From an uncultured Clostridia bacterium (lineage in GTDB: Bacteria; Bacillota; Clostridia; Christensenellales; Borkfalkiaceae), in the NCBI GenBank assembly GCA_934249215.1, contig CAKQKN010000094.1, positions 1 to 28,716 on the forward strand: a stretch of DNA of 28,716 bases. The letters run 5' to 3'. Positions 15,350 through 22,641 of this stretch are shown piece after piece. Every line of letters begins with the position of its first letter. The stretch's first letter is position 1. The notes under the pieces were generated by a model. That model was not told the origin of the DNA and searched no databases. It was given only the letters and a program-made list of their open reading frames with translations. Both the position numbers and the translations under genes were made by a program.

Positions 15350-15789
15350 TGAAAACTTTCAAAGGCCGCGTAATCAACGGCGGAAGTTACAAGGGCGAAG
15401 CCGTCGTTTCTCATCAGGGCGTAAATACGCTCGCCACCTTCCAGAAATCGGCGCTTGCCGGCGCGAAGCAAGTCATCGTCGCCGACCAGAATAACCCCGA
15501 TATTTACGGAAAAAACATAACGGGAAAAGCGCTTTGCCTGCCGCAGACGATCGGTTCGACCACCGGCGGCATGGTTTTGCAGGTGATTTGTTCGATGAAA
15601 ATCAACCCCGCTTGCATGCTGTTTTCCGAGCCTATTGACTCGCTCGCCGGCGCGGGAGTGATCCTTTCCGTCGTGTGGGAAAACAGCGATCTCATCGCGA
15701 TCGACTGTCTTGGCGAAGAATTTTTGCAAACGGTAAAAACGGGCGATACGATCGAAGTAATCCCGGACGGAACGGTAACGATTCTCTGA
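15349..15789 (+). CDS. Aconitase X, swivel-domain (small) subunit
   Basis: 146-residue partner of the preceding large subunit (former DUF126); the two form one active site. MKTFKGRVINGGSYKGEAVV is the expected opening strand, and the conserved GSTTGG loop near residue 70 (CLPQTIGSTTGG) corresponds to the substrate-phosphate or carboxylate-binding serine loop. NPACMLFSEPIDSLAGAGVILS follows as in the family. The start codon overlaps the previous stop (TAATG), with AAGGAGG (15335-15341) 7 bases upstream. In single-chain AcnX enzymes the two parts are fused; here they are separate as in archaea and some bacteria. Last gene of the operon; a hairpin repeat follows at 15801-15834. Confidence 0.9.
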   Translation: MKTFKGRVINGGSYKGEAVVSHQGVNTLATFQKSALAGAKQVIVADQNNPDIYGKNITGKALCLPQTIGSTTGGMVLQVICSMKINPACMLFSEPIDSLAGAGVILSVVWENSDLIAIDCLGEEFLQTVKTGDTIEVIPDGTVTIL

Positions 15790-15811
15790 TAAAAAACCAA
15801 AAAGTCCGCCT

Positions 15812-15825
15812 ATAAGTCGATTATC
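15812..15825. repeat. Short hairpin repeat, copy 3 (ATAAGTCGATTATC)
   Basis: Best-formed copy. From 15801 to 15834, AAAGT pairs with ACTTT, CGC with GCG, and ATAA with TTAT around GTCGA, with one mismatch and one small internal loop. It lies 11-45 bases after the aconitase X small-subunit stop and may be that operon's terminator. Confidence 0.8.
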
Positions 15826-15935
15826 GCGCACTTTATGCTTTAAAACAAGCCAAAAAAACGGGTTCGGACTACGAAACTCGAAAAAATCGCAATTCGGCGC
15901 TATGGCGTGATTATCGGCATAAACGAAAAAAACAG

Positions 15936-15964
15936 TTGACATACCTTTTTCGGTTTGCTAAAAT
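15936..15964 (+). promoter_or_regulatory. Sigma-A promoter of acpP
   Basis: TTGACA (15936-15941) and TAAAAT (15959-15964) with a 17 bp spacer. The leader to the ATG at 16007 is about 35 bases. Confidence 0.8.
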
Positions 15965-16006
15965 AAAACCGATATTTGTGCTGCGTTGCAGCTCGGAGGA
16001 AGAAAA

Positions 16007-16237
16007 ATGAACGATGTTTTTAATAAAGTAACGGATATAATTTGCGGTCAGTTAAATATCGATAAGTCTGCCGTAACGATGGACAGCGAAATCATAAAAG
16101 ATCTCGGCGCCGACTCTCTCGACATAATCGAAATGCTTATGAGTTTCGAGGACGAGTACGGAATATCCATTCCCGACGAAGTTTCATCGAATCTTAAGAC
16201 CGTGGGCGATATCGTTGCTCTTATCGAAAAGAAATAA
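16007..16237 (+). CDS. acpP: Acyl carrier protein
   Basis: Carries growing acyl chains on a 4'-phosphopantetheine arm during fatty acid synthesis. The 76-residue acidic protein has the attachment motif DLGADSLD with Ser37, followed by the recognition helix IIEMLMSFEDEYGISIPDE. Length and helix pattern match type II ACPs. GGAGGA lies 6 bases before the ATG; a TTG start 21 bases earlier would include the ribosome binding site and is rejected. It has its own promoter and terminator, and no fab genes are adjacent, so it may not be the only ACP of the genome. Confidence 0.95.
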   Translation: MNDVFNKVTDIICGQLNIDKSAVTMDSEIIKDLGADSLDIIEMLMSFEDEYGISIPDEVSSNLKTVGDIVALIEKK

Positions 16238-16299
16238 TGCCGACTTTCGGCTTGTCCGCGCGGTCGTTTTTCGCTCCGCGCCCGATAACGATAACGCAT

Positions 16300-16333
16300 A
16301 AGGACTGCCCGAAACGGCGGTCCTTTGTTTTTT
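16300..16333 (+). terminator. Terminator after acpP
   Basis: AAGGACTGCC (16300-16309) pairs with GGCGGTCCTT (16316-16325), with one G-T pair, followed by TGTTTTTT. Confidence 0.9.
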
Positions 16334-16380
16334 AAACAGATAAATTCGTCAATTCATCAAACGATTATAAGGAGTAAAAT

Positions 16381-18069
16381 ATGAAAGTACGCGATTTACC
16401 GTACAAAAGATGTGAAGTCGAGGACGTAAAGAAAGCCTTCGACGAGGCGATAGCGAAAATCCGCTCTGCAAAAAGCGCGGCTGAAGTTCTGTCCGCGCGC
16501 AAAACGCTTCTCGAAGCGGCCGAGGAACTCGCCACCGAAAGTTCTCTTGCCTATGCGCGCTGGTCGTGCAACACTTTCGACGAGTACTACAAGAACGAAA
16601 AGGAATATTACGAGCAGAACACGCCGCTTCTCGCCGCGTCGAAAATAGCGTATATCAAGGCTATGTTCGAAACGCCTTACCGCGCGGAAGTGGAAAAAGC
16701 TTTGCCCGCTCCCGTATACAAATCGTTCGAAGTCGAACTTAAAACTCTCGACGAGCGCATCATTCCCGATCTTCAGGAAGAAAGCGCGGTCGTAAACGAA
16801 TACGCGCAGTTTATGAGCGAACTCACGATCGAGTTTAACGGCGAAAAAATGCCGCTCACGATACTTAAAAAATATATGAACGACGGCGACCGCGAAGTAA
16901 GAAAGCGCGCTTTCGACGCGCTCGGCGCGGCAATGCAGAAACACTCCGACGTGCTCGACGGAACTTACGATCGGCTCGTAAAAATCCGCGACCGCATGGC
17001 GAAAAAACTCGGCTACAAGAATTACGTCGAACTCGGCTACTACCGCATGGGCAGGCTGTGTTACGACGAAAACGACGTCAAAAAGTTCAGAGATAACGTT
17101 CTGGAGGACGTCGTGCCCGTCGTTTCCGCGATTCGGGCCCAAGCCGCAAGAGAAGCGGGTATCAAGGAAATGAAACTTTACGATTACGGCACGTGCTTTG
17201 CCGACGGCGATCCCAAGCCCGTTTTGGACGATGCCGGAATGTTTGAAAAGGGGCGCGAAATGTACCGCGAAATGAGCCGCGAAACGGGCGAGTTTATCGA
17301 CATGATGATCGAAAACGACGCTTTCGACGTTCTCTCGCGCGAGGGCAAGTGGGGCGGCGGCTACTGCACGGAATTTCCTAAATACAAGCAACCCTTCATT
17401 CTCGCGAATTTTAACGGCACTTCTGACGACGTAGACGTTCTGACTCACGAAGCGGGGCACGCGTTCGCAAGTTATCTCGCGTTCAAAAACGATCTCGATC
17501 CCGAAGCGCCGCTCGGAATGGAAACCGCCGAAACTCACTCGATGAGCATGGAATGTTTCTGCTGGAAATTTATGGACAAATTCTTCGGTAAGGACGCCGA
17601 CAGATACAAATTCAAGCACCTTTTCGACAATCTGTCTTTCCTTACTTACGGCGTGATCGTCGACGAGTTCCAGCACCGCGTATACGAAGAACCGGAGATG
17701 ACGCCCGCCGAGCGCAACGCCGTATGGAACGAACTCGAAGCGAAATACAGACCGTATATGAACGCGAAAGGCATGAAATATTTCGAAAAAGGCACGAGAT
17801 GGCAATATCAGATGCACATTTACGAATCGCCTTTCTACTATATCGACTATTGTCTTGCGCAGTCCGACGCGCTGCAGTTTTTGTTCCGCTCGCTCGATGA
17901 CCACGACGAAGCGTTCGCGTCTTATCTCAAGTTCACTTCGCATTACGGAACGGAATTTTTCACCGACATGCTCAAAGAAGCGGGCATTCGTTCGCCGTTC
18001 GAAAAAGGCGCGCTTGCGGAGGTTGCCGCCCGCGGCGCGGAAGTGCTTAAAAAACTCAAAGTGCATTAA
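16381..18069 (+). CDS. M3-family zinc oligoendopeptidase (PepF-like)
   Basis: Cytoplasmic metallopeptidase that trims oligopeptides. The 562 residues end in the M3 catalytic domain with HEAGH (H356, E357, H360) and a downstream glutamate E384 in ETAETHS as likely third zinc ligand; FYYIDYCLAQSDALQF near the C-terminus is also typical. Residues 1-~200 form the helical N-terminal lobe. Length fits the M3B group. AAGGAG (16369-16374) precedes the ATG. No promoter is obvious in the 47 bases after the acpP terminator, so expression may rely on read-through or a weak promoter. A hairpin repeat copy and a bidirectional terminator follow. Confidence 0.93.
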   Translation: MKVRDLPYKRCEVEDVKKAFDEAIAKIRSAKSAAEVLSARKTLLEAAEELATESSLAYARWSCNTFDEYYKNEKEYYEQNTPLLAASKIAYIKAMFETPYRAEVEKALPAPVYKSFEVELKTLDERIIPDLQEESAVVNEYAQFMSELTIEFNGEKMPLTILKKYMNDGDREVRKRAFDALGAAMQKHSDVLDGTYDRLVKIRDRMAKKLGYKNYVELGYYRMGRLCYDENDVKKFRDNVLEDVVPVVSAIRAQAAREAGIKEMKLYDYGTCFADGDPKPVLDDAGMFEKGREMYREMSRETGEFIDMMIENDAFDVLSREGKWGGGYCTEFPKYKQPFILANFNGTSDDVDVLTHEAGHAFASYLAFKNDLDPEAPLGMETAETHSMSMECFCWKFMDKFFGKDADRYKFKHLFDNLSFLTYGVIVDEFQHRVYEEPEMTPAERNAVWNELEAKYRPYMNAKGMKYFEKGTRWQYQMHIYESPFYYIDYCLAQSDALQFLFRSLDDHDEAFASYLKFTSHYGTEFFTDMLKEAGIRSPFEKGALAEVAARGAEVLKKLKVH

Positions 18070-18079
18070 AACCCCGCCT

Positions 18080-18093
18080 ATAAGTCGATTATC
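18080..18093. repeat. Short hairpin repeat, copy 4 (ATAAGTCGATTATC)
   Basis: Exact core, 10 bases after the oligoendopeptidase stop. The flanks pair poorly (CCG/CGG only at a distance), and a separate strong terminator follows. Confidence 0.75.
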
Positions 18094-18120
18094 GACACGG
18101 TTTGATATCTTTTCAAATAA

Positions 18121-18151
18121 AAAGGTCGTGCGAAAAATTCGCACGACCTTT
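18121..18151. terminator. Bidirectional terminator between convergent genes
   Basis: A 14-base perfect stem, AAAGGTCGTGCGAA (18121-18134) with its complement (18138-18151), has a 3-base loop. An A-run before it gives a T-run on the minus strand, so it can serve both the peptidase gene and the minus-strand ferritin-like gene. Confidence 0.9.
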
Positions 18152-18283
18152 CCGCCTTTACGGCAGAAAAGAGGAAAAAATGAGAATAGAACAGCGATTT
18201 GCTTGTTCGATAGCGTATCGTCGATTTTGCCGCCGCTTGCGGTTCGGCCGTTTTTGCCGTCGTTTACGGTGTTGTGCAATTGT

Positions 18284-19582
18284 TTATTTTGCCGCTTTCT
18301 TTTTGGGCGCGGCGGGTGAAAAGCCTTTGCATTTTTCCGCAGATTTCACCGTTCCGACTTCCGTATCGTCATATTTTCTGTTGCGCATACGTGCAATCGG
18401 GTGTTCCGCCGTTTCGAATCTATAGTCCATGCCTTTTTTCACGATATAATCTCTTATCACGGTGTGGCTCGGATTTTCGTCGGCGGGTTTTACGAATTCG
18501 CGGTTATAGGCAAAGAATCTGTCGTCGTCGCCAAGGTCGGCGATATTTCTGTAATCGGTGAGTTTGCCTGTATATTGAACGGTGTCTTTCAAAATGCCGC
18601 GAACGTAGTCGATATTTTCGTGAAGTGACAGTGCTTCGGGGAATTCCGCGTTCGGAATAACCGCCGTATAATCTTTTTTGTCATACTTTTTGAGCATTTT
18701 TTCGGCGGCGTGCAGGTGCGACAATTCGATTTCGAAATATTGCGCCCAAAGATCTTTGATCTTCGTGTCGGTTTCCGTCACGTAGTTCGACCAGTAAAGA
18801 TAGCATTCGGTGAACTCGTGCATAAGAGTGCATTCGATAAGATCGCACGAAGTATCGATGAGTGAGCCGTACTGCGTGACGTGCTCTTCTTCGACGAGGC
18901 AGATTTCTTCGTAAAGCCTGCGCCCCGCGTCGTTTTTATAGTTCGCCGCCACGTTCATATAAAAGTTCATCGTCTGCTGTTCGGCGGCGGTGATGATCAT
19001 CGTGTTCAGAACTGTCTTAAGATCGGCGGTTTTTGCGCTGATATTGCGCTTTACGTTGTCGATCGGGTGCCTGTGATGCGCGATCGTCGGGCGCGCGGGC
19101 ATAATCTCGGTGTATTTGCCGACAAGTCTTTCGGCGTGAATGCCGTAGTCCGCGTCGAGCAGATCTGCGTATCTGTATAAATGGTCGAAATCTTCGAGGA
19201 GAGCGAAATCGAGCGCCTTTTTAACGTAAAAATTGCTTTCTTCGCGCGCCATTCCCGCCGTTAAATCGACCGCGAGCTGTTCGTACGAAATCGTCGTTTC
19301 GAGTATGGATTCGTCGACGGGTTTCAGCTGCGCGAGCTTTTGCTGTTGCTGTTTTTCGACGAACCTTACGAGCGCGAGATCGCGCCGCAGATCGGGATCG
19401 GAAATGTGCCGTTGCATCTGATGGGAGTGCCAGTTCGCCTCGTATTCCGCGCCGCAGGCAAGTATAATTCGCGCTTTCGTATACGGATCGGTCGTTCTTT
19501 TGTCGTATGGGGCGGGATAAAGTCTTTTAAGGCTTTCAAGATAATCTTCCGGTTTCTTTGCTTTTTCTTTGAACGGATTCAT
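18284..19582 (-). CDS. Ferritin-like diiron-carboxylate protein, unknown function
   Basis: 432 residues, mostly helical, with no signal peptide. The clearest evidence is a four-helix diiron ligand set: E201 (AAEQQT), E231xxH234 (EEEHV), E256 (HEFTE) and E286xxH289 (ELSHLH), the E / ExxH / E / ExxH order of ferritin-like and rubrerythrin bundles. Residues ~40-140 (ACGAEYEANWHSHQMQRH, MAREESNF, LEDFDHLYRYADLL) look like a second, more degenerate bundle. The C-terminal ~130 residues are unassigned and end in a Lys/Ala tail. It could be a redox, peroxide-related or metal-handling protein; nothing nearby settles this. AAGGAGAT precedes the ATG on the minus strand. Confidence 0.75.
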   Translation of the reverse strand: MNPFKEKAKKPEDYLESLKRLYPAPYDKRTTDPYTKARIILACGAEYEANWHSHQMQRHISDPDLRRDLALVRFVEKQQQQKLAQLKPVDESILETTISYEQLAVDLTAGMAREESNFYVKKALDFALLEDFDHLYRYADLLDADYGIHAERLVGKYTEIMPARPTIAHHRHPIDNVKRNISAKTADLKTVLNTMIITAAEQQTMNFYMNVAANYKNDAGRRLYEEICLVEEEHVTQYGSLIDTSCDLIECTLMHEFTECYLYWSNYVTETDTKIKDLWAQYFEIELSHLHAAEKMLKKYDKKDYTAVIPNAEFPEALSLHENIDYVRGILKDTVQYTGKLTDYRNIADLGDDDRFFAYNREFVKPADENPSHTVIRDYIVKKGMDYRFETAEHPIARMRNRKYDDTEVGTVKSAEKCKGFSPAAPKKKAAK

Positions 19583-19700
19583 AAAATATCTCCTTGTGGT
19601 ATTGTTTTTTTTATTTCCAACATGTTTAAAAAATATAACCCATACTCTCGTTTTTTGACATTTTTTTAATTTTTTTCGTTAAAATCGAGGCAAAAGAGAA

Positions 19701-19753
19701 AAAGACAGCCGCGAACCGCAAACCGTGTGGTTTTGCAAGTCGCAACTGTCTTT
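19701..19753 (-). terminator. Terminator of the small membrane-protein gene
   Basis: On the minus strand, AAAGACAG (19753-19746) pairs with CTGTCTTT (19708-19701), extended by TGCGA/TCGC and TTGC/GCGG segments. A T-run follows. It separates the 60-residue gene from the ferritin-like gene. Confidence 0.8.
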
Positions 19754-19774
19754 GGCGGATCGGCTTTCGCGGAA

Positions 19775-19957
19775 TTATTCCTGCTCAGGTTTTTCTGCCG
19801 TTTGTTTTTCTTCTCTTTTGTCGTTCATTTTGTTCAGCATGGTCATGATCTGATCCTGACCGTCCTTAACGGCTTTTCTCACCTTGAAGGAATTTGCTGC
19901 GGCAATTGCGCCGCCCATAAGTCCCACGAGGATCCCCATACAAAAATCTTTTTCCAT
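19775..19957 (-). CDS. Small protein with N-terminal hydrophobic glycine-rich segment
   Basis: 60 residues. MGILVGLMGGAIAAANS near the N-terminus is a short glycine-rich hydrophobic segment that could insert in the membrane; the rest is a charged amphipathic helix (VRKAVKDGQDQIMTMLNKMN) with a Glu/Lys tail. The plan resembles YtxH-like small membrane proteins, but the match is only architectural. AGGAGG precedes the ATG at a good distance on the minus strand, and a strong terminator follows, so the gene is probably real. Function unknown. Confidence 0.7.
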   Translation of the reverse strand: MEKDFCMGILVGLMGGAIAAANSFKVRKAVKDGQDQIMTMLNKMNDKREEKQTAEKPEQE

Positions 19958-20079
19958 AGTTCCTCCTGCCGATTAGAGTATGTTTCGTCGGAATTTTTTT
20001 ATGCGGCAAATCGGGAAAATTGTTTCGGCAAATCAAAAGGCGAATCCGAAAGCAACTCAGAGAGCTAAACGGAACCTGA

Positions 20080-20113
20080 AATAAATAATAACGGAAGCGG
20101 CAATAAATAATAA
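20080..20113. repeat. AATAAATAATAA direct repeat upstream of the brnQ promoter
   Basis: Two identical 12-base copies at 20080-20091 and 20102-20113, 22 bp apart start to start, about two helical turns. They lie 28-61 bases upstream of the -35 element and may be regulator or UP-element-like sites. Confidence 0.5.
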
Positions 20114-20140
20114 TTAAATCGCGCAAGACTGAATTTACGA

Positions 20141-20170
20141 TTGACTGTTTCTTTTAAAAAATGATATAAT
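20141..20170 (+). promoter_or_regulatory. Promoter of brnQ
   Basis: TTGACT (20141-20146) and TATAAT (20165-20170) with an 18 bp spacer. Transcription should start near 20177, which excludes the upstream in-frame ATG at 20169 as translation start. Confidence 0.8.
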
Positions 20171-20225
20171 GATTCGGTCGGAGTGTAAACCATTCCGCGA
20201 AAACGACTTGGGGATGGTTCGGCTT

Positions 20226-21614
20226 ATGAAAAAGAATCTCACTGTAAAAGAATATATATACGTCGGGTTGATGCTTTTCGGAATGTTTTTCGGGGCGGGC
20301 AATCTGATTTTTCCCGTATCGATGGGGCAGAACGCGGGGCACAACGTATGGGCGGCGCTCGCGGGCTTTCTCGTCACGGGGGTGGGGTTGCCGCTTCTCG
20401 GGGTTGCCGCTCTCGGCATAAGCAAAAGTAACGGCTTATATGAACTTTCGAGCAAGGCGGGCAAGCCTTTCGGAATGTTCTTCACCGTCGCGTTATATCT
20501 GTCTATAGGTCCGTTTTTCGCTATTCCGCGCTGCGCGACGACTTCGTTTACCGTCGGCCTCGAACAGATTCTTCCCGAGGGCGTGAGCGCGGGGCTTATC
20601 CTTTTGATTTTTTCCGTCGTGTTTTTTGCCGCGGCGCTCGCTTTTTCCTTAAAGCCCGGAAAAATTCTTACCTGGATCGGAAAAATTCTGACGCCCGTGT
20701 TTCTCGTGTTCCTTTTTGCGCTCGTGATCGTCGCGCTCGTAAACCCTTCCGCGCACGTGAGCGAAGTCGCTCCGTCGGCTTCATATGCCGATAAAGCGTT
20801 TATAGCGGGGTTTATCGACGGATACGGAACGATGGATGCGCTTGCGGGGCTCGCTTTCGGAATCGTCGTCGTCAACGTGATTCGTTCGCTCGGCGTCGAA
20901 GATCCGCTGTCGGTTGCGGGCGCGACTGTGAAGTCCGGAATCCTTGGCTGTTTTATCATGTCGGTGATTTACGTCGCGGTTACGATAATGGGCGCGCAGA
21001 GCAGAGGAGCGTTTGCTCCCGCGGAAAACGGCGGCGTCGCGCTCACTGAAATCGCGCGGTATTACCTCGGCGACGTCGGGTTGTACGTTCTCGCCGCGAC
21101 GGTGACGTTCGCGTGCCTTAAAACTTCGGTCGGGCTCATCACGAGCTGTTCGGAAACTTTCGTCGAACTTTTTCCGAAGTGCGGAAATTACAAAATTTGG
21201 GCAATCGTCTTTTCGCTCGTTTCGCTCGTTCTCACGAATTTCGGGCTCAGCGCGATTATAAATTATTCGTTGCCCGCGCTTATGTTCCTCTATCCGCTCA
21301 CGATCGCGCTCGTTCTTCTTTCGCTGTTCGGAAGATTTTACGAAAACGCCCGCGTCGTGTACGGATTCACTCTCGGCTTTACGCTTATCGGTGCGATATA
21401 CGATTTGCTTCTCGCGCTTCCCGTCGCGGTGAAAAACTTTTTGAAACTCGACGGATTTCTCGAAGCGGTCGGAAAATATCTGCCTTTATCCGACGTCGGA
21501 ATGGGATGGATATGTCCGTTTGCGCTCGGTCTTGTGATAGGTCTTACGATATATCTCGTCCGCAAAGTTCGAGAAAAAGACGCGGACGAAGCGAAAGCCG
21601 ACTTAAACGAATAA
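20226..21614 (+). CDS. brnQ: Branched-chain amino acid carrier, LIVCS family
   Basis: Cation-coupled uptake of leucine, isoleucine and valine across the cytoplasmic membrane. 462 residues from the ATG at 20226. The family opening is clear: YVGLMLFGMFFGAGNLIFPV, then the glycine-rich MGQNAGHN, and IGPFFAIPRCATTSF in the third or fourth membrane segment. About twelve hydrophobic segments are visible to the end. The start is set by the promoter at 20141-20170 and GGGGAT about 10 bases upstream; longer readings would overlap the -10 element. Single-gene unit. No obvious hairpin directly follows; a repeat-containing gap of 369 bases does. Confidence 0.95.
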   Translation: MKKNLTVKEYIYVGLMLFGMFFGAGNLIFPVSMGQNAGHNVWAALAGFLVTGVGLPLLGVAALGISKSNGLYELSSKAGKPFGMFFTVALYLSIGPFFAIPRCATTSFTVGLEQILPEGVSAGLILLIFSVVFFAAALAFSLKPGKILTWIGKILTPVFLVFLFALVIVALVNPSAHVSEVAPSASYADKAFIAGFIDGYGTMDALAGLAFGIVVVNVIRSLGVEDPLSVAGATVKSGILGCFIMSVIYVAVTIMGAQSRGAFAPAENGGVALTEIARYYLGDVGLYVLAATVTFACLKTSVGLITSCSETFVELFPKCGNYKIWAIVFSLVSLVLTNFGLSAIINYSLPALMFLYPLTIALVLLSLFGRFYENARVVYGFTLGFTLIGAIYDLLLALPVAVKNFLKLDGFLEAVGKYLPLSDVGMGWICPFALGLVIGLTIYLVRKVREKDADEAKADLNE

Positions 21615-21776
21615 CACAAAAGCAAACGAACGAAGAAGTAACGAATAAAAAAAACGTATTATTATCGCGACGAGCTTAACGATGATTTAGAGGGTTGACG
21701 AAAACCCGAAATATAATTTCTGTAATTACGTTCGCGTAACCGATGAAGAAGCGGGCGCGGGCGATGAAGATGGACT

Positions 21777-21790
21777 ATAGGTCGATTATC
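21777..21790. repeat. Short hairpin repeat, copy 5 (ATAGGTCGATTATC)
   Basis: One base differs from the core (A to G). GAC before and GTC after can pair outside ATA/TAT. It lies 33 bases before the TCGGGATGACGG repeat copy 3, the same layout as at 11419-11529. Confidence 0.65.
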
Positions 21791-21822
21791 AGGTCTTTTA
21801 GGAAAGTTAGAAAATGCGACGA

Positions 21823-21887
21823 GTGCGGCACTTCGTGCCCGGATCCCTCGGAAGTCCGTCAAGGTGAGCAAGGTTCGGGATGACGGG
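21823..21887 (+). repeat. TCGGGATGACGG repeat, copy 3
   Basis: GTGCGGCACTT, then GGATCCCTCGG, GTCAAGGTGAGCAAGG and TTCGGGATGACGGG. Most similar to copy 2 at its start and to copy 1 in the GTCAAGG middle. Lies in the brnQ-yfbR gap. Confidence 0.65.
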
Positions 21888-21896
21888 AAATTAACG

Positions 21897-21928
21897 AAAA
21901 AAACGGCTTCGATACGGAAGTCGTTTTT
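21897..21928. terminator. Bidirectional terminator-like hairpin, brnQ/yfbR convergent gap
   Basis: ACGGCTTC (21902-21909) pairs with GAAGTCGT (21916-21923), with one G-T pair. A-run before and T-run after, so it could end brnQ on the plus strand and the nucleotidase gene on the minus strand. Confidence 0.75.
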
Positions 21929-21941
21929 GTTTAACGTCGGC

Positions 21942-21955
21942 GATAAGTCGATTAT
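21942..21955. repeat. Short hairpin repeat, copy 6 (ATAAGTCGATTATC)
   Basis: Exact core with a perfect 6-base stem CGATAA/TTATCG around GTCGA. It is 28 bases beyond the minus-strand stop codon of the YfbR-type gene. Confidence 0.75.
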
Positions 21956-21983
21956 CGGATATAAAGGAAGTAATAAAAGCGGT

Positions 21984-22565
21984 TTAATAATCAAGTTCGT
22001 CGAGCGTTTTTTCGAACGCGGGGACGAAGTTTTTTATGAAATAGTCTACTTCGGGAAGATTTTTACCCTTGATTTCTTTTTCGATTCCAACTTTTGCCTT
22101 TTTGAATTCTTTGTTGCCGAGCCGGAGTTCGGCAAGGCATTTAAGGTAAGCGGAAATTTTGTCCGCGCATTTCATGATTTCGTATTCGACGGACGTTTCA
22201 TCGGGCATTACGTAGGGCAGAAACTCGTCGCGAAGTTCGCTCGGCAGTGTGTCCACGATTTTCTTGCATGAAGTTTTCTCGATCGCCTTATAGGCGTTTT
22301 TGATATCCTCGTTGTAATATTTGACGGGGGTGGGAAGATCGCCCGTCACGACTTCGCCCGTTTCATGGTAAAGCGCGTACAGCATAACCTTGGTAAGGTC
22401 TGCGTTCCCGCCGTATAGTTTGTTTTTGATGACGGCGAGCGCGTGCGCGATGATCGTAACCTGTTCGGTGTGTTCCATCACGTTTTCGGGTTCGAGCGAG
22501 TGCATAAGGCTCCATCTCGCGATATATTTCATTCTGTCGATAATGGCGAAAAAATTGTAATCCAT
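21984..22565 (-). CDS. yfbR: HD-domain 5'-deoxynucleotidase, YfbR type
   Basis: Removes phosphate from deoxynucleoside 5'-monophosphates. The 193 residues follow E. coli YfbR closely: R17-W18 (substrate selection), H32 (EHTEQV), a TGDLPTPVKYYN loop, ADKISAYLKCLAEL with the metal-binding Asp, and the end VDYFIKNFVPAFEKTLDEL. One ligand is unusual: the HD dyad reads H67-E68 (LYHETGE) while the catalytic E71 is kept. Glu may still bind metal, so activity is plausible but unproven. AAGGAGATTGAT precedes the ATG on the minus strand. It lies 76 bases downstream of the carbamoyltransferase-like gene and probably shares its promoter, with a hairpin repeat in between. Confidence 0.9.
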   Translation of the reverse strand: MDYNFFAIIDRMKYIARWSLMHSLEPENVMEHTEQVTIIAHALAVIKNKLYGGNADLTKVMLYALYHETGEVVTGDLPTPVKYYNEDIKNAYKAIEKTSCKKIVDTLPSELRDEFLPYVMPDETSVEYEIMKCADKISAYLKCLAELRLGNKEFKKAKVGIEKEIKGKNLPEVDYFIKNFVPAFEKTLDELDY

Positions 22566-22597
22566 ATCAATCTCCTTTGTATCAATAAAAACCGGCT

Positions 22598-22610
22598 ATA
22601 AGTCGATTAA
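22598..22610. repeat. Short hairpin repeat, copy 7 (ATAAGTCGATTAA)
   Basis: Last core base changed. AAAAA lies before and TTTTTTT after, so T-runs exist on both strands. It sits between two minus-strand genes likely to be co-transcribed and could modulate read-through. Confidence 0.65.
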
Positions 22611-22641
22611 CTGCTTTTTTTGTTTAATGCATTCGATTTTA

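Noticed and set aside
14054..15789. Archaeal-type phosphomevalonate dehydratase assignment
   Set aside because: No decarboxylase, mevalonate kinase or prenyltransferase genes nearby, and a C=C reductase is present instead.
15895..15920. Possible degenerate hairpin core (CTATGGCGTGATTATCGG)
   Set aside because: Several mismatches in the invariant part; may be chance.
16396..18279. Minus-strand open frame of 627 codons opposite the oligoendopeptidase
   Set aside because: Crosses the bidirectional terminator and has no recognisable domain; the plus-strand HEAGH peptidase is clear.
18181..18425. Plus-strand ORF after the bidirectional terminator, preceded by GAGG
   Set aside because: Arg/Cys-rich repetitive product overlapping the 3' end of the ferritin-like gene; no promoter seen.
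20169..20225. Upstream in-frame start for brnQ
   Set aside because: The ATG overlaps the TATAAT of the promoter, so it would lie before the transcription start.
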